A DNA stretch of 64,000 nt from Simmondsia chinensis (GCA_018398585.1 JAGTTD010000010.1:33644638-33708637), one strand, 5' to 3'. Shown: positions 32,926-44,452, numbered from the stretch's first letter. Numbers and translations: made by a program. Notes: a model not told the origin generated them from the sequence alone.

Positions 32926-33285
32926 TAGCTTATTAGCGCTAGGCCTTGACATCCTCTTGACGCACTTAGGTTGGGTACTTACTCTCATAAGCTGCTACTT
33001 GCCTACTTATCTTTATCTTATCTTTTGATTTTTGCTTGATGTGGCTTGCTTTGAGTTTGTTGTTTTACTTGCCGTGTGTTTTGTCTTCCTCATGCTTTGA
33101 TGCTCTCTTGCTGCCAGGTCACATGCTCTATGCTGCGGACCAACTTCTCAGATTGGGGGTCCTCGGAAACAGCCTCTCTTCAGAGTAGCCCCCTGAAGGG
33201 GGAAGGCTGCGTACATCTACCCCCCAGACCCTGCTTATGCGGGAGCACTTGGAGGCACTGGGTTTATTGTTATTGTTGTTGTTGT
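32926..33285 (+). mobile_element. 3' UTR and (TTG)n terminus of the RTE LINE
   Basis: The 3' UTR continues through GCCAGGTCACATGC, GCGGACCAACTTCTC, GGGGTCCTCGGAAACAGCC, ACCCCCCAGACCCTGC and GGCACTGGGTTTATTG to TTGTTGTTG at 33285. This physically links the dispersed tails to an RTE coding region. (AT)n follows. Confidence 0.88.
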
Positions 33286-33513
33286 TATATATATATATAT
33301 ATCGTTGACAATATATCATTACAAACAAGGGTAAGATATAAAAATAGAACACCTCAGTATTATAATTTTTTTCGATAATTAGAGAGAGAACTTACAATAC
33401 ATCAGTATTATAATATAAGCTCTATTGTTTGAGATATACTTAAATCGACTTGAATATCATAATTATCAAAAAATGAATCCACCGATCAAAGCTTATATTA
33501 TGCTCCTTTGGAT
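33286..33513. other. AT-rich spacer with (AT)n
   Basis: Short AT microsatellite at 33286-33302, then unclassified sequence. Confidence 0.5.
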
Positions 33514-33843
33514 TAGGGGTGGCAAATGGGTCGTGTTCGTGTTCATGCTCGTGCTGTGCGAGGGGTCTCAAAAATGGGGTCAACTGTAACCCGACTCGTT
33601 TATTAAACGAGTTAGGAACTCTCAACTCTTACCCAACCCAATTATTAAATGGGTAACCCTCGGGTTACCCATTTAATTATATTGGTGATTTTTTTTTCCA
33701 CTAAATGTTAGTTTTTCAACTTACAAACATATTGATAATGTACTTCATGGTTGATTACCAATAAATACTTGTTATATTTATAACTGTTAAAATAAATTAT
33801 TAAATTAATATTACTAAATATATTTTAAATTATCTTAACTATC

Positions 33844-34225
<382 letters not shown>

Positions 34226-34286
34226 AATGCTCCTAGACCCTGCTTTAGCGGGAGCCGCGAGGCACTCGGATTGTTGTTGTTGTTGA
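34226..34286 (+). mobile_element. Short RTE tail fused to the 18S fragment
   Basis: CTAGACCCTGCTTTAGCGGG, GGCACTCGGATTG and four to five TTG units: the last 60 bp of the RTE/SINE-like tail, in plus orientation and adjoining the antisense 18S piece. Confidence 0.85.
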
Positions 34287-34834
34287 ATGTATCACTTAAA
34301 TGCCTAGCATAACTATATAAACGGATCAATCGTGTCAAAAACAGGTTACACGGGTCAAACCCAAATTCAACCTAATTACCTAAACAGGTTAAACGGGTCA
34401 ACCAAATTCAACGCGCCTTCAAAAATCGCCAACCCAAACCCGCTATCTTCGTATCGTGTTATTGTATCGTGTCAGATTTTGCCAGTCCTACTTTGGACCG
34501 ATGCAACCGCAAACACAAGCTTTACAAGTTTTCATCATCATGAACACAACATAAAGTTATGCAAATTAAAAATTAAGTAATGAAATTGCAAGAATTATTA
34601 TTTGACACATAGGGTATGTAGCATAATGCTGCAATAGAATGAAAGATACAACGGTTACATTTCTTGCGACACTTTTTTTTTGACACTTTATAACACCACA
34701 AAAAGCAATAATTAGTGCCCCCATCTACGTTTATTATTACAGGCTTTTGACTCCATAAATTTTAAAAACAAGACTATACGTTGACTGCTAAAGTGGACTG
34801 CCGTGGCATACGCTCTATAGCTTTATAATTATTA

Positions 34835-35420
34835 CGATGTGTTTAATTCAGCTTTTTAACAATTTAAAGTTGAAAAAAGGTTATAGTCGACTATAAGGCT
34901 TATGCTTGGTTAACAAAAAATATCTTTTTATATTTTTTACAATTTAAATAGAAAGATGAAAAAAATATTTTATAACTAAGCAGAAAATATATGTAAAATT
35001 GGATCTTTTTCATAGCTTATTTAAGGAAGATGCTTTAAAAATATTATATTAATATTAAATTTTTATCATTATGACCTGTTTTTATATGTTATCACCACCC
35101 CACCTTATTCCTTTTACGCCATGGGTTAAGCTTTTATTTCAATAACAAAGGTCTTGCATGGACTTACCGCTCTCTAATGCAATGACCAACTATTATCATG
35201 ATTCTTTTCTACCTACTATTATTAGTTTATTTATATTATTAAGGCATTTTTGTGATTATGATAGATAAGTTGCTTTTTTAAACTTGTATGAAAACATGTT
35301 ATTGTGTAAAAAATATCTTTTTGTACTGTACAACCAAAAACTTCACCATAAAAAGATAATCTTAAATGGTTAGATCTTATTGAAACAGATAAGTTGAAAT
35401 AAGTTGAAGTAAAGACATCC
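34835..35420. mobile_element. Tourist-like MITE (586 bp)
   Basis: The left end CGATGTGTTTAATTCAGCTT and the inverted right end GGATGTCTTTACTTCAACTT are terminal repeats. TTA is duplicated at 34832-34834 and 35421-35423. The interior matches 36736-37796. Confidence 0.82.
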
Positions 35421-35423
35421 TTA

Positions 35424-36300
35424 GAATCGATAATGTTAGGAAATGCAACAATTAAAACATAATGAAGATTCAACAAAAAAATGATATCAAACACACACGA
35501 TTTATGTAATTTAGCCAAAATTGCCTACATTCAAAAAGTTGCAGGGAATGTTATTGATTGGAATTTTGCAGAGAGTTTTTTTTTTTTATTCACACCACTC
35601 CCTTAAATTCTAAACAAAGTTTATATAGACGCACAAAAGAAACCCTAAATTTTTCAATTGCGATCACCAAAACGAGCGTGGACCTCGACCTGGGACCAAT
35701 CTATGGACCTGGTCCATAAAGTATAAAATCAGACTCTACACAAGAAGCCCAACAGGTAAAATCTTGACAAAATACGAGGATATGACATAAAGATTAGTGA
35801 GTTTGGATTAGAGTTTTGAAGCACGTTGTATTCAGCTTGACTCGTTTAAATACTATGGTTGAATTTGTGTTTAGATTAGATTGAGCTAGGTTCAGTAATT
35901 ATTAATTTGTTTATAGTTACATCAAGTTATTTGAGTTGTATACTGCTATTGTAAATGTTTTCTAGTCTAAATCGACATGGAAAAAATTGAATTGTGCCCA
36001 AAATTATTGCTTTAATATTTTATTTTACTAGTTATAAATGTGTCATTCATTGCTAATGTCAAAAATAAGACATATTCTAGACATGTCTGTAAATTGGCGA
36101 ATTAATATGTTACAGAAAAAATCACTCACAATTAAACAAGTAAGATTAAAATTACACGTTTATTAATAAGGTTGAAAGTTTCCAACCCATTTAATAAACG
36201 AGCTAGCTAGATTTGAGTCGAACCCTATTCTAAAAACTACTCATAAAACACAAACACCATACGAAATAGACATATTTGCCAGCACTAATAGTTATAATAT
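35424..36300. other. Unclassified intergenic DNA
   Basis: No gene supported. 35560-35760 has a poly-T run and TTTATATAGACG text resembling a decayed LTR promoter, but no boundaries were found. Confidence 0.45.
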
Positions 36301-36307
36301 TGATATA

Positions 36308-36458
36308 TAAGTTACCAACTAGTTCAGCCGGTAAAGTATATGAAGGGTGATATTCGAGACTTGTGGTTGAATCTCGCCTACGTCATTTGCAAAGAGGGTG
36401 AGGGGATTCGAAAAGGGTTAACTCTTTGTACAGCTTATGTGACTTCTTTATTATCTGT

Positions 36459-36460
<2 letters not shown>
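36308..36460 (+). mobile_element. Possible tRNA-derived SINE followed by (TA)n
   Basis: TAGTTCAGCCGGTAAAG resembles a Pol III A box, and GTGGTTGAATCTCGCC about 45 bp later resembles a B box. A body of about 80 bp follows, then the long TA run (36461-36524). No TSD found, so this is tentative. Confidence 0.5.

Positions 36461-36524
<64 letters not shown>
36461..36524. repeat. (AT)n microsatellite
   Basis: About 32 dinucleotide units. Confidence 0.95.
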
Positions 36525-36531
<7 letters not shown>

Positions 36532-36735
36532 ATGGGAGTAGTATTTGAATTTGGTAGTAGTTAAAAAATTATTGAATTATGTATAAAGTTGGAAGTAGAA
36601 TAATTGTTGTGCATCATAATGGGGGACGCATGCTGTTTCTCTCTTTCCCTTTAAGTTATACCTAAGTTTGGTACTTATATTTCTCAACAATTTTGTACAA
36701 ATTATGCAAAATACTCAAGATCAAGGTTTCGTTTA

Positions 36736-37796
36736 GGCTTCATTTTGGTCAGTTTTTTAACAATTTAAAGCTGTAAAAAGGCTCTAATGCAGCCACCAAA
36801 TAGCCTTTGGAGAGTCAGATGGGCAACCCAGGAATAGGCGGGATTAAGGCGCCAAGGTTAGACGGGAAGCAACCTCGCGTTCGTGATGGGCGCATAGCTT
36901 GACCGGTTCGGGGTGAACTTGGGGTGAAGAAGGGTTCAATGCAGAACAAGGTAGCCGAATTGAAGGGGTGATTCGAGGGGATTGACAGCCATAATTTTAG
37001 AAAGCGTTTTAATTCGATCTTTATTTCTTTCCTTATTTTGAATTTAAATTTGAATTTTGAATTTGTAATTACTCCTCTATATAAAGGGAAAGACTAGCTA
37101 AGTTTAGGTAGACTTTTGATTTTGAGAAAATTTTAATTGTTATGTTTGATCCTCGATTTCTTGAGTTGTGAGAAACGAGTTATCTGTCCCCTATTTGTTA
37201 TTTTATTATTATTTTAATAAAATTTAAAAGGAAGGCCGTTGAACTTTTTCGTACCCCTATTTTCCATTTCACGTGCTGCATTAGGCTCTGGTTGACTGGA
37301 AGGCTTGCATTTGGATGACAGAAAAGATCTTTCTTACATTTTTTTTTTTATTAACAGCTTAATAGGTTGATGAAAAAGCTATGTTATAACTCAGCAAAAA
37401 AAAAAAAATGTAAAAATTGAATCTTTTCCACGACTTATTTCAAAAAAGTGCTTTAAAAATATTATATTAACATTAAATTCTCACCGGAGTGACTTACTTT
37501 TACTTGTTTTCACTACTTCTATCTACCATCACCTCTTTTACCCCCCGAGTTGCTACACTCGCTACTCCCCCCTACCATGACCAACCACTATTGTAATTCT
37601 TTCTTTATTATAATATATAATGATAATTTTCTTTTTAAAATTTATATTCAAACACTTTATTATGTAAAAAAGAATCTTTCTACACTGTACAATCAAATGC
37701 CTCACTACAAAAATAGACATATCTTAAATGGACAGATCTTATTAAATAGATAAACTAAAGAAAGACTAGCTAAAATAAGCTGATCGAAATGCATCC
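36736..37796. mobile_element. Tourist-like MITE with a nested TIR element
   Basis: The left end GGCTTCATTTTGGTCAG and the inverted right end GGATGCATTTCGATCAG are terminal repeats, with TTA at 36733-36735 and 37797-37799. It is the sister of 34835-35420. Aligning the two exposes an extra block of about 497 bp at 36786-37282. Confidence 0.8.
36786..37282. mobile_element. Insertion with AATGCAGC...GCTGCATT ends
   Basis: Terminal inverted repeats AATGCAGC/GCTGCATT, with flanking AGGCTCT on both sides (36779-36785 and 37283-37289). The 7-8 bp duplication suggests a hAT-type element. It contains CTCTATATAAAGGG (37074-37087) and no ORF. Confidence 0.6.
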
Positions 37797-37799
37797 TTA

Positions 37800-38043
37800 G
37801 ATGCCAAACAAGATTTGAAAAATCAAATGATAAGAGAAAATGAAGAAAGAGAAACACATGGGAAACCCTTAAATGAGGGAAAAACCACTAGCAAAAGGAT
37901 GAAAACTTCATTGAATCTATAGTTAGAGGATTACAAGTTTTTCTCTCTCTTTGTCCCTGTGTTTTCAATCTGAAATAGGCAGACGGCCTACAAAAAAGTA
38001 TATATAGCAACTGAGAAAAACAAACCCTAGAAAAGCCACAAGT
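37800..38043. other. Unclassified DNA, LTR-like
   Basis: Includes TTTTTCTCTCTCTTTGTCCC and TATATATAGCAAC; possibly an old LTR remnant. No gene. Confidence 0.4.
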
Positions 38044-38048
38044 ATAAC

Positions 38049-38571
38049 TGATACAAGTAAAAAAATAGGAGAAAAATGGAGTTCCGCATTGGTGGGATAG
38101 AACGGGAAATACCAATTTATATACCGAAGGAGCTATTTCACCCATTGTCAATTGATTTTAGGATTAAATCTCCTTTAGTATGTAACAATAGCATTAGAGC
38201 CGTCGATCCTCAGATCGATTCTAAGGAGCTTGGTTTCATATGGGAGGGATCCTGCTCTAGAGTTGTTCTTGGTCCGGTCTGGGATGGGACGAGCCGTGCT
38301 CGACGGCCGTGTTGGACAAGCCACATGTGACAAGCCCTAGTTTTGGAAAGGACTACCTAGAAAAGGGCTATCTAGAGTAGAGTGAAGCTACTTAGAGTAA
38401 AGCTGTCGAGGACGACGGTTGCGGAGCGTAGTGGTTTGATAAAAAAAAATAGGAGAAAAATGAAATCCCTCATTGGTGGGCTAGAAGAGAAATTACCAAT
38501 TTATATACCGACGGAGCTACTGCACCTATTGTCAATTGGTTTTAAGATGGAACCCCTTTTGGTATGTAACA
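38049..38571 (+). mobile_element. TRIM (523 bp) with 139/134-bp LTRs and TSD
   Basis: Direct terminal repeats 38049-38187 and 38438-38571 both start TGATA and end TATGTAACA (TG...CA). ATAAC is duplicated at 38044-38048 and 38572-38576. Just inside the left LTR, AGCATTAGAGCC resembles a decayed tRNA-iMet primer site. The 250-bp interior has no ORF. This is a complete non-autonomous LTR retrotransposon in miniature. LTR-like text of the same kind recurs near 43830-43900 and 55555-55620. Confidence 0.85.
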
Positions 38572-38665
38572 ATAACAACCCAACCTGAAAAATAAGCCCA
38601 GGGCCGTAGCCCACCATTGACCTCTGCTTGGAATCCAAGCTAAAAGATTTGAGACAAAGCACAGC

Positions 38666-39188
38666 AGGAGAATTATCACCTATTTATCTGAGATTTAATT
38701 ATTTATAATCTAAGTATTTTAATGTGTCATTATATATAATCTATATATAATAGGTTGTCATGAGGTATAAAAGTTTTTATTGCTCTCGTAAACTGAAGTT
38801 TAAAAATTTGTCAATTAGGTATATTTTGTTGAAATTCGATTGTTGTTGAAAACGGTAAAACGGATCATGGTTTAATAATATGCAAGTATCTTCCAATAGA
38901 ATTTGAATTTTTTTTTTTTAAAATGCTAACATAATACATGATTTTAGTGATATATATGTAACTTAGCTCAAATTGATAAATTTTTATCGTTATTCGCTGG
39001 ATTTTATTGGAAATACTGACATTACTTATATACATTATCATAACAATGTACTATATAAATATTTTTTATATAAAATGATTCTTACAAAAATCATCGAATT
39101 CCGACATATACGATACCTTATTGATAAAATATTTAAATTTCAGAGCAACTCATCTCATATATTAAATGTCAGAGCAACTTTTCTCATA
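38666..39188. repeat. AT-rich interspersed repeat (GAGAATTATCAC family)
   Basis: Begins GGAGAATTATCACCTATTT and contains AAGTATTTTAATGTGTCATT phrases of the family at 14765 and 15306. The right end merges into the MULE MITE target. Confidence 0.55.
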
Positions 39189-39197
39189 TAAAAAATA

Positions 39198-39534
39198 GGG
39201 CTATTTACACCAAATTTTCATTTACTTTTTTTATTATGTCAATTTAGTCCCTATGCAATTAATTTTGTGCCAATATGGTCCTTTGAAGTAAAATTTATGT
39301 TAAAAAATTTGGCCATTAATTGTGTTAAATTGAATGAACGAGAAAATTTGCAGCGGAACACTTGCATTTAACACAATTATGACGTAAAAAATGACGTTAA
39401 AAACTTAACTAAATTTAACCAAAGGACTAAAATGACATGATATAAATTGTAGAAGAAATAAATTGACACAATTAAAAGTATAAGGACTAAATTGACATAT
39501 TAAAAAAATATAGGGACCTTTGATGTAAATAACC
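39198..39534. mobile_element. MULE-type MITE, copy 2 (337 bp)
   Basis: Starts GGGCTATTTACACCAAA and ends GATGTAAATAACC, with 9-bp duplications TAAAAAATA (39189-39197 and 39535-39543). The interior matches 30571-30925. Confidence 0.88.
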
Positions 39535-39721
39535 TAAAAAATATTTTTGTTAGTGACAGTTTTTTAGACTTCATGTTATACCTAAACATGGATTCAACTT
39601 TGCTGGTTTTGGAAGAGGATGCGTTTCAAAATCAAGACCTCTTATTTGGGAGTAGATAGCTTAACAACTATACCAACTCGAATTGCTTAGTGCTAGAATT
39701 GAGGAAGAAGAAAGTGGCAGT

Positions 39722-40190
39722 TAGGGGGGTATTTGAGCCGAGCCTGCCAGGCTCGAGGCTCGGCTCGTTTACATTAAGCTCGGCTCGGGCTCGACTTGAA
39801 GCTAGCTCGGTGAGCTCGAATTAAGCTTGCAATATTTCGGCTCATTTAAGATCGTTTGGGCTCGTTTAAGCTGAGCTCGGCTCATTTAGGCTCAAATTTG
39901 GCATCATTGATCATATTTAATAAAAAATATTATATTAAGAAAAGCTCGTTTAGGCTCGTAAGCTTATGAGTTCGAGCTTCACTAGGCTTCAACTCGGCTC
40001 ATTTAGGCTCAGATTTGGCTTCATTGATCATATTTAATCAAAAGTATTATATTAAGAAAATCTCGTTTGGGCTCGCAAGCTTACGAGTTTGAGCTTCACT
40101 AGGCTTTGGCTTGGCTCGAACCCGAAACGAGCAGAGCCTTTCGAGCTTTATGACAAGCGGGCTCATGAGCTCGGCTCATTTACACCCCTA
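39722..40190. mobile_element. hAT-type MITE, GAGCTCGGCTC family, with internal 120-bp duplication
   Basis: Starts TAGGGGGGTATTTGAGCC and ends GGCTCATTTACACCCCTA, with flanks GTGGCAGT and GTGGAAGT (39714-39721 and 40191-40198). A block with GGCTCATTTAGGCTCA...TCACTAGGCTT is repeated in tandem (about 39880-39995 and 40000-40115). Confidence 0.82.
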
Positions 40191-40198
40191 GTGGAAGT

Positions 40199-40415
40199 TA
40201 TCAAAGAACTAATTGTCCCAAAGGTTTAAACTAATGCGTTGACGCCTGCTATACACTCCAACATATGCACTCTCACACAAATACCCATTAGGCTTGAGAT
40301 GTGGATTTACACAGACTCATCTTCGTTAATAAAACTCTGATACCATATCAAAGAACCAACTATTATAAAAATTTAAATTGACAAATAAAAACTCGGAATT
40401 GATTTTATACTCTAG
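40199..40415 (-). mobile_element. TRIM, degraded copy (72-bp LTR family)
   Basis: Direct repeats begin ATCAAAGAAC (40200) and ATCAAAGAACCAAC (40347), the second ending TTTTATACTCTA. The interior holds CCCATTAGGCTTGAGATGTGG and, on the minus strand, TGGTATCAGAG (primer site). Confidence 0.65.
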
Positions 40416-40648
40416 CGTCGGTTGCATGTGGCCCCACCAGCAAAGGTAGCCTAGCTGGGATAGGATAGTGGTTCATTTTTCATGCCACTTTTTCAAGTTA
40501 GTCAAAAATAATGTTGCTAATTTTCTTGCCTGTTTTTTATTTACTATATTTAGCAAAGAATATTTGGTCCTTTTTTTTCTTGCTTCTATTTCTTCCATGT
40601 GTTGCTCATCCAACCCACATTTTCTTTTCACATTACCATTCTTGGAAG

Positions 40649-40899
40649 CATGGGTGAACAAAAATCGGTCCGGTCTTCGGTCCTAGTACATGGGCTTAAT
40701 CGACCTTCGGTCTGGTCCGGTCCAAGACCGGAAAACCCAAAGACCGATCAACATCAATTACGCATTCAATATTTTCAGTAAACAATTTTAATATATAGTT
40801 AATATATAATGTGTATCTAAAAATATTAAATCTTAGAAAATTAAATATTTATTTTTTACTATTTAATAATTATGTAGATATCCCGTATAACTAACCTTA

Positions 40900-40942
<43 letters not shown>

Positions 40943-41171
40943 ATAAATTATAGTATTATAGTTGTTTTCTAATTTTTAACTTTCGTATGAAAATATTTTT
41001 CTTCTTATAATTGCAATTGTTAGATAAAAATCTGTCCGGACCAGTTTCTAATCGGTCTTGGACCGGACCAACCCGGTTTTAATCGGTTCGGTCTTCGGTC
41101 TCATGAATTGACGTACTTCGGTGTTCGGTCCAGTCCGGTTCGGTTTAGTCTTGGACCGATGTGCACCCCTA
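40649..41171. mobile_element. hAT-type MITE, CGGTCCGGTC family, copy A
   Basis: Ends CATGGGTGAACAAA and GTGCACCCCTA, with a perfect 8-bp duplication CTTGGAAG (40641-40648 and 41172-41179). Subterminal blocks are dense in TCGGTCC/GGACCG. The centre has (AT)n. Copy B at 58105-58644 lies in the opposite orientation. Confidence 0.92.
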
Positions 41172-41290
41172 CTTGGAAGTTGTTATTATCAGTGTAAAAA
41201 TTATTATTGTAAGAGCAATAATATGACTTACAAACTACTTGAAAACTACAATCTTATTCTGACAATAACATTACTCTTCTTTTATAATTG

Positions 41291-42075
41291 ATAACTTATC
41301 ATTCAGGCATCTTGAGTTCTAGAGTGTCTTCTTTTGTCTTTGTCTTTGTCCCGTTTATTGTGTGTATAAGGCTCATGTTATATATGTTCTGAAGTGCTCA
41401 TGAGTAGTTGTTATCGTATTGAGGACAATATTAGGTGTTTTGGCATCTTGTGGCCTGGTTAGCTGTATATCATTAGGTGTATTCTTATCGAATATGTTGC
41501 TTTAGGTGGTTTTGGTGTTTTGTGTGTTGGGGTATGGATTGCAGGCGGTCTACTGCCTTGTGTGTCTTCATGTTCTCGCTGTTTTTCTTAGGGCCATGCC
41601 CTACATTATGTGCTTTCTCAGGTTTATAATCGAATTATTAAGAAAAAGGCATATGGAGTTTTGGTTTTTAATTAAATTTTTTATCATTTAGGTATCGTGA
41701 AGTCTAAAAACTTTATCAATTATATATAATTTTGTTGAAATTTAGAGGTTTTTCATTAAAAAAAATGCTAATATGGAATGTGATATTAATAAATATAGAT
41801 ATCCTTTGTCAAAATATAGTATTTTTTTGTTTGCCGATAAATGCTAACATGACACATGACTTTAACAATATAGAAATACCTTTTGTCAAAACTCGATAAA
41901 TTTTTTTATTATAAAACACTAATATGACTCATATATATCTATAATCATGTAGATTAACATTTTCAGGTGAAAATTTGACGGCATTTGACAAAAATTCCCT
42001 CACATCATTTTAGTATAAGATCTTTAGATGATAAAATTTTAAATTTCATAATACTTATTATATATGTTGAGATTT
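41291..42075. repeat. AT-rich interspersed repeat interrupted by a LINE 3' end
   Basis: Family phrases (GATAACTTATCATTCAGGC, TTATCATTTAGGTATCG) flank an insertion at about 41319-41647. Confidence 0.5.
41319..41647 (+). mobile_element. Probable L1 LINE 3' end, 5'-truncated
   Basis: T/G-rich 3' UTR-like DNA ends AATTATTAAGAAAAA, resembling plant L1 termini. Flanks GGCATCTTGAGTT and GGCATATGGAGTT (11 of 13 identical) may be a decayed TSD. Confidence 0.5.
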
Positions 42076-42098
42076 AGAAACTCAAATCTGATTAAACG

Positions 42099-42325
42099 TG
42101 TCAAGGAACCAACTTTCTCAAAAGTTTAAGCTGATGGGTGAAGGCTTAGGAATAGTTTTATACTCTAACATGCTTCTTCAAGCGAATGCCAATTAGGCTT
42201 GAAGCGTAGATAAAGCACAAGCCCACCTCATATCTTGTGCTTAAATGATACCATGTCAAGGAACCAATTTTCGTAAAAGCTTAAGCAGATGGGTGAAGGC
42301 ACAAGAATAGTTTTATACTTTAACA
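42099..42325 (-). mobile_element. TRIM (227 bp) with 72-bp LTRs
   Basis: The two LTRs (42099-42170 and 42254-42325) are 72 bp each and close to identical. On the minus strand they run TGTTAGAGTATAAAAC... to ...CCTTGACA. The 83-bp interior starts TGGTATCATTTAAGC (tRNA-iMet primer site) and ends with a purine-rich TTGAAGAAGCA. No coding capacity. The flanks do not match as a TSD. This is among the smallest LTR-bounded units one could expect. Confidence 0.88.
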
Positions 42326-42927
42326 GAATGTAAGTAATAAATTAATTCCCAATATAATTTCTTACCAACACTTAAATTTTCTTAACAAGAACAGAAAAGT
42401 AAAGTGCAAGAATGCAAATATATTCCATCGTTAGCTGACCTTCCAATTTCAAGGACATCCATCATCCATCTTATCTAGCTACACTGCCAGAGTTGGTCCT
42501 AACATTTTTAGGGTCTCGAGCAAAAATTTTAAATGGAGCTCTTCATATACAATAAACTATAAAACTTATTAATATTAACAATTGGTACTTTAAAAATCAC
42601 AATCCCAAAAATATAGGGGTCTTGAAATTTGGGGATCTCAAACAGTTGCTTGGGTGCTTGGAGTTATGTCTAGCCATGCATTGTGTTTCGGGTAGGAGAT
42701 AACTCCAAATAATCCGAACAACTGGTTGAGACTCCTAAATTTTAGAGGCCCAATGTGTTGGGTTTATAGTTAGAAAAAGTCTCAATTATTAATATTACTA
42801 AGTCTTGATTGTGAGAGTGTTCCCATGACTGGGTGTATGATCCACACCCTTCTATTTGATCTGCAGTTATAAATGATCGTTTTCTATAAAGCGCCCTCGA
42901 GTTTTTTGGACCCAAAAAACAGAGAAA

Positions 42928-42977
<50 letters not shown>

Positions 42978-43169
42978 GAGCCTCATTTGTAATATTTGCT
43001 TGGGGCCTCGAAATTTTGAGGGTAGGTACTGACTGTGTTATCCCATTTTATTATTATTGAGCAATAATTCATGTATGTATTTAATTTTTTATCTAATTAG
43101 ATATGATATAAATTTATTACTTTTTAAAAAATAATTATTTAATATTACTTTCAATAATCGTACTATGTT
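42326..43169. repeat. Decayed repeats and (AT)n, no gene
   Basis: 42487-42690 is related to 49859-50010 (TTCTAACATT..., AAACTTATTAATATTAACAA, CAGTTGCTTGG). An (AT)n run lies at about 42931-42974. No coding signal. Confidence 0.55.
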
Positions 43170-43184
43170 CAGATACACCATTAG

Positions 43185-43458
43185 TTTTTTTTTTGATAAT
43201 TCACCAATAGGGTTTTTTTTTTTTTTTTTTTTGATAATTAGCAACAGAATTGCGAAATATAGCTGGCAACCAAAGGAGCCCTGGGTCAATCCATGTAAGG
43301 GTCGAGACTAAAATAACAAAATTAATACAAACAGGAATACAAATAAAAACAGACAAATTCTAACAACTTCAAACAAAACTAGGGAGAACTCGAAAACAGG
43401 ACAACCCAAAAGACAAAAATATAGGACAATCAAGCCCGTAAACTATCGAAACAAAGCA
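43185..43458 (-). mobile_element. L1-type LINE 3' end with 15-bp TSD
   Basis: Flanked by CAGATACACCATTAG (43170-43184 and 43459-43473). On the minus strand it ends CTAATTATC plus a long A run (43208-43231), like the LINE at 4490-6066, and then a short second A-rich end. A 5'-truncated, target-primed insertion of 274 bp with no coding sequence. Confidence 0.85.
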
Positions 43459-43473
43459 CAGATACACCATTAG

Positions 43474-44279
43474 TTACATTAATATTTTTATTTTTTACCT
43501 CGAAAGAAATTGACTAACTTCACCTAATTATTCATCATCATGGTTAACCAATACCAAATCTAATAACATAATATATGATGAAAAAATATTTTAAAAATGG
43601 TTCTAGTTACTTTCTTACCACTTATATGATGAAAATAAAGACACTTGGGATAACACAGTTATCAAAATACTAAAAATTAAAGAGATACAGATGACTTAAT
43701 TTTATTGATTGTTTGGAATACGATATCCAACCTCTATATATAAAGAGTTTATTGTTAAATTTTATCCGGTCTTTTAGGCACAACCAACAGAGTTGAAACA
43801 TAAAAGATCCACATATAAGGTTAATTGAGGTTTCATCCTAAAATCAATTGACATTAGGTGGAGTAACCCATTAGGCTTATATATTGGTCTCTTTTTTCAT
43901 ACGATTCATTTGTGGGATTGATATTTTTGTTCACATATAGAATTCTTACCTTTAACATTTACCCTACTTTGGGTCCTGCCTGCTCTACCTTTTGTTACGT
44001 AGGCTACTTTAGTACTATAAGCCCGAATATCTAATTTGGGTATGTATCGGCTTGTATCTTAGTTATTAAAAAAAAAAAAAAAAAACGCCACGAAGAGGTT
44101 TTGAGGAAAGAAAGGTCCATGAGGAACGTGGGTAGTTGGTGTTCTTCGAGACCCTTTTTTTTTGGGTTCACATCAGTAATGTCTGGGGAGGGGATGTCGG
44201 ATTTAAATCCGCATCTCGAGATTGATTAACTGCCACCTCAAGTATTGAGACAAACCTGAGATCGACAATTACTCGAGTT
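43474..44279. other. Unclassified DNA with an LTR-like remnant
   Basis: 43830-43900 has CATCCTAAAATCAATTGACA and CCCATTAGGCTTATATATTGG, resembling LTR text of the TRIM at 38049. 44197-44225 has a TCGGATTTAAATCCG palindrome. No gene. Confidence 0.45.
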
Positions 44280-44284
44280 ACCAT

Positions 44285-44439
44285 TGTGAGAATGTGAGCT
44301 AGTGAAGCATGCCCAATAGGGTTGCTGAAGCATATATTTATAGTAAGGAGTACATGAATAATTACAGAATATTCTCAGAATAATACCAGAATAAGATCAG
44401 AATCATATCGGAATAATATCAATAGAATATATCCTAATA
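44285..44439 (-). repeat. 3' LTR of the copia element (155 bp)
   Basis: The plus strand runs TGTGAGAATG to CCTAATA, so in element sense it begins TA rather than TG and ends CA. It differs from the other LTR by about seven substitutions and an 11-bp length difference. Confidence 0.93.
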
Positions 44440-44452
44440 CGCCTCCTCAATC
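44440..44452 (-). promoter_or_regulatory. Polypurine tract
   Basis: GATTGAGGAGGCG in element sense, directly before the 3' LTR, the expected site of plus-strand DNA priming. Confidence 0.8.

Noticed and set aside
36461..36524. Apparent hairpins and regulatory elements in (AT)n tracts (also 32289, 40905, 42931, 26704)
   Set aside because: Simple dinucleotide repeats fold trivially and have no specific evidence of function.
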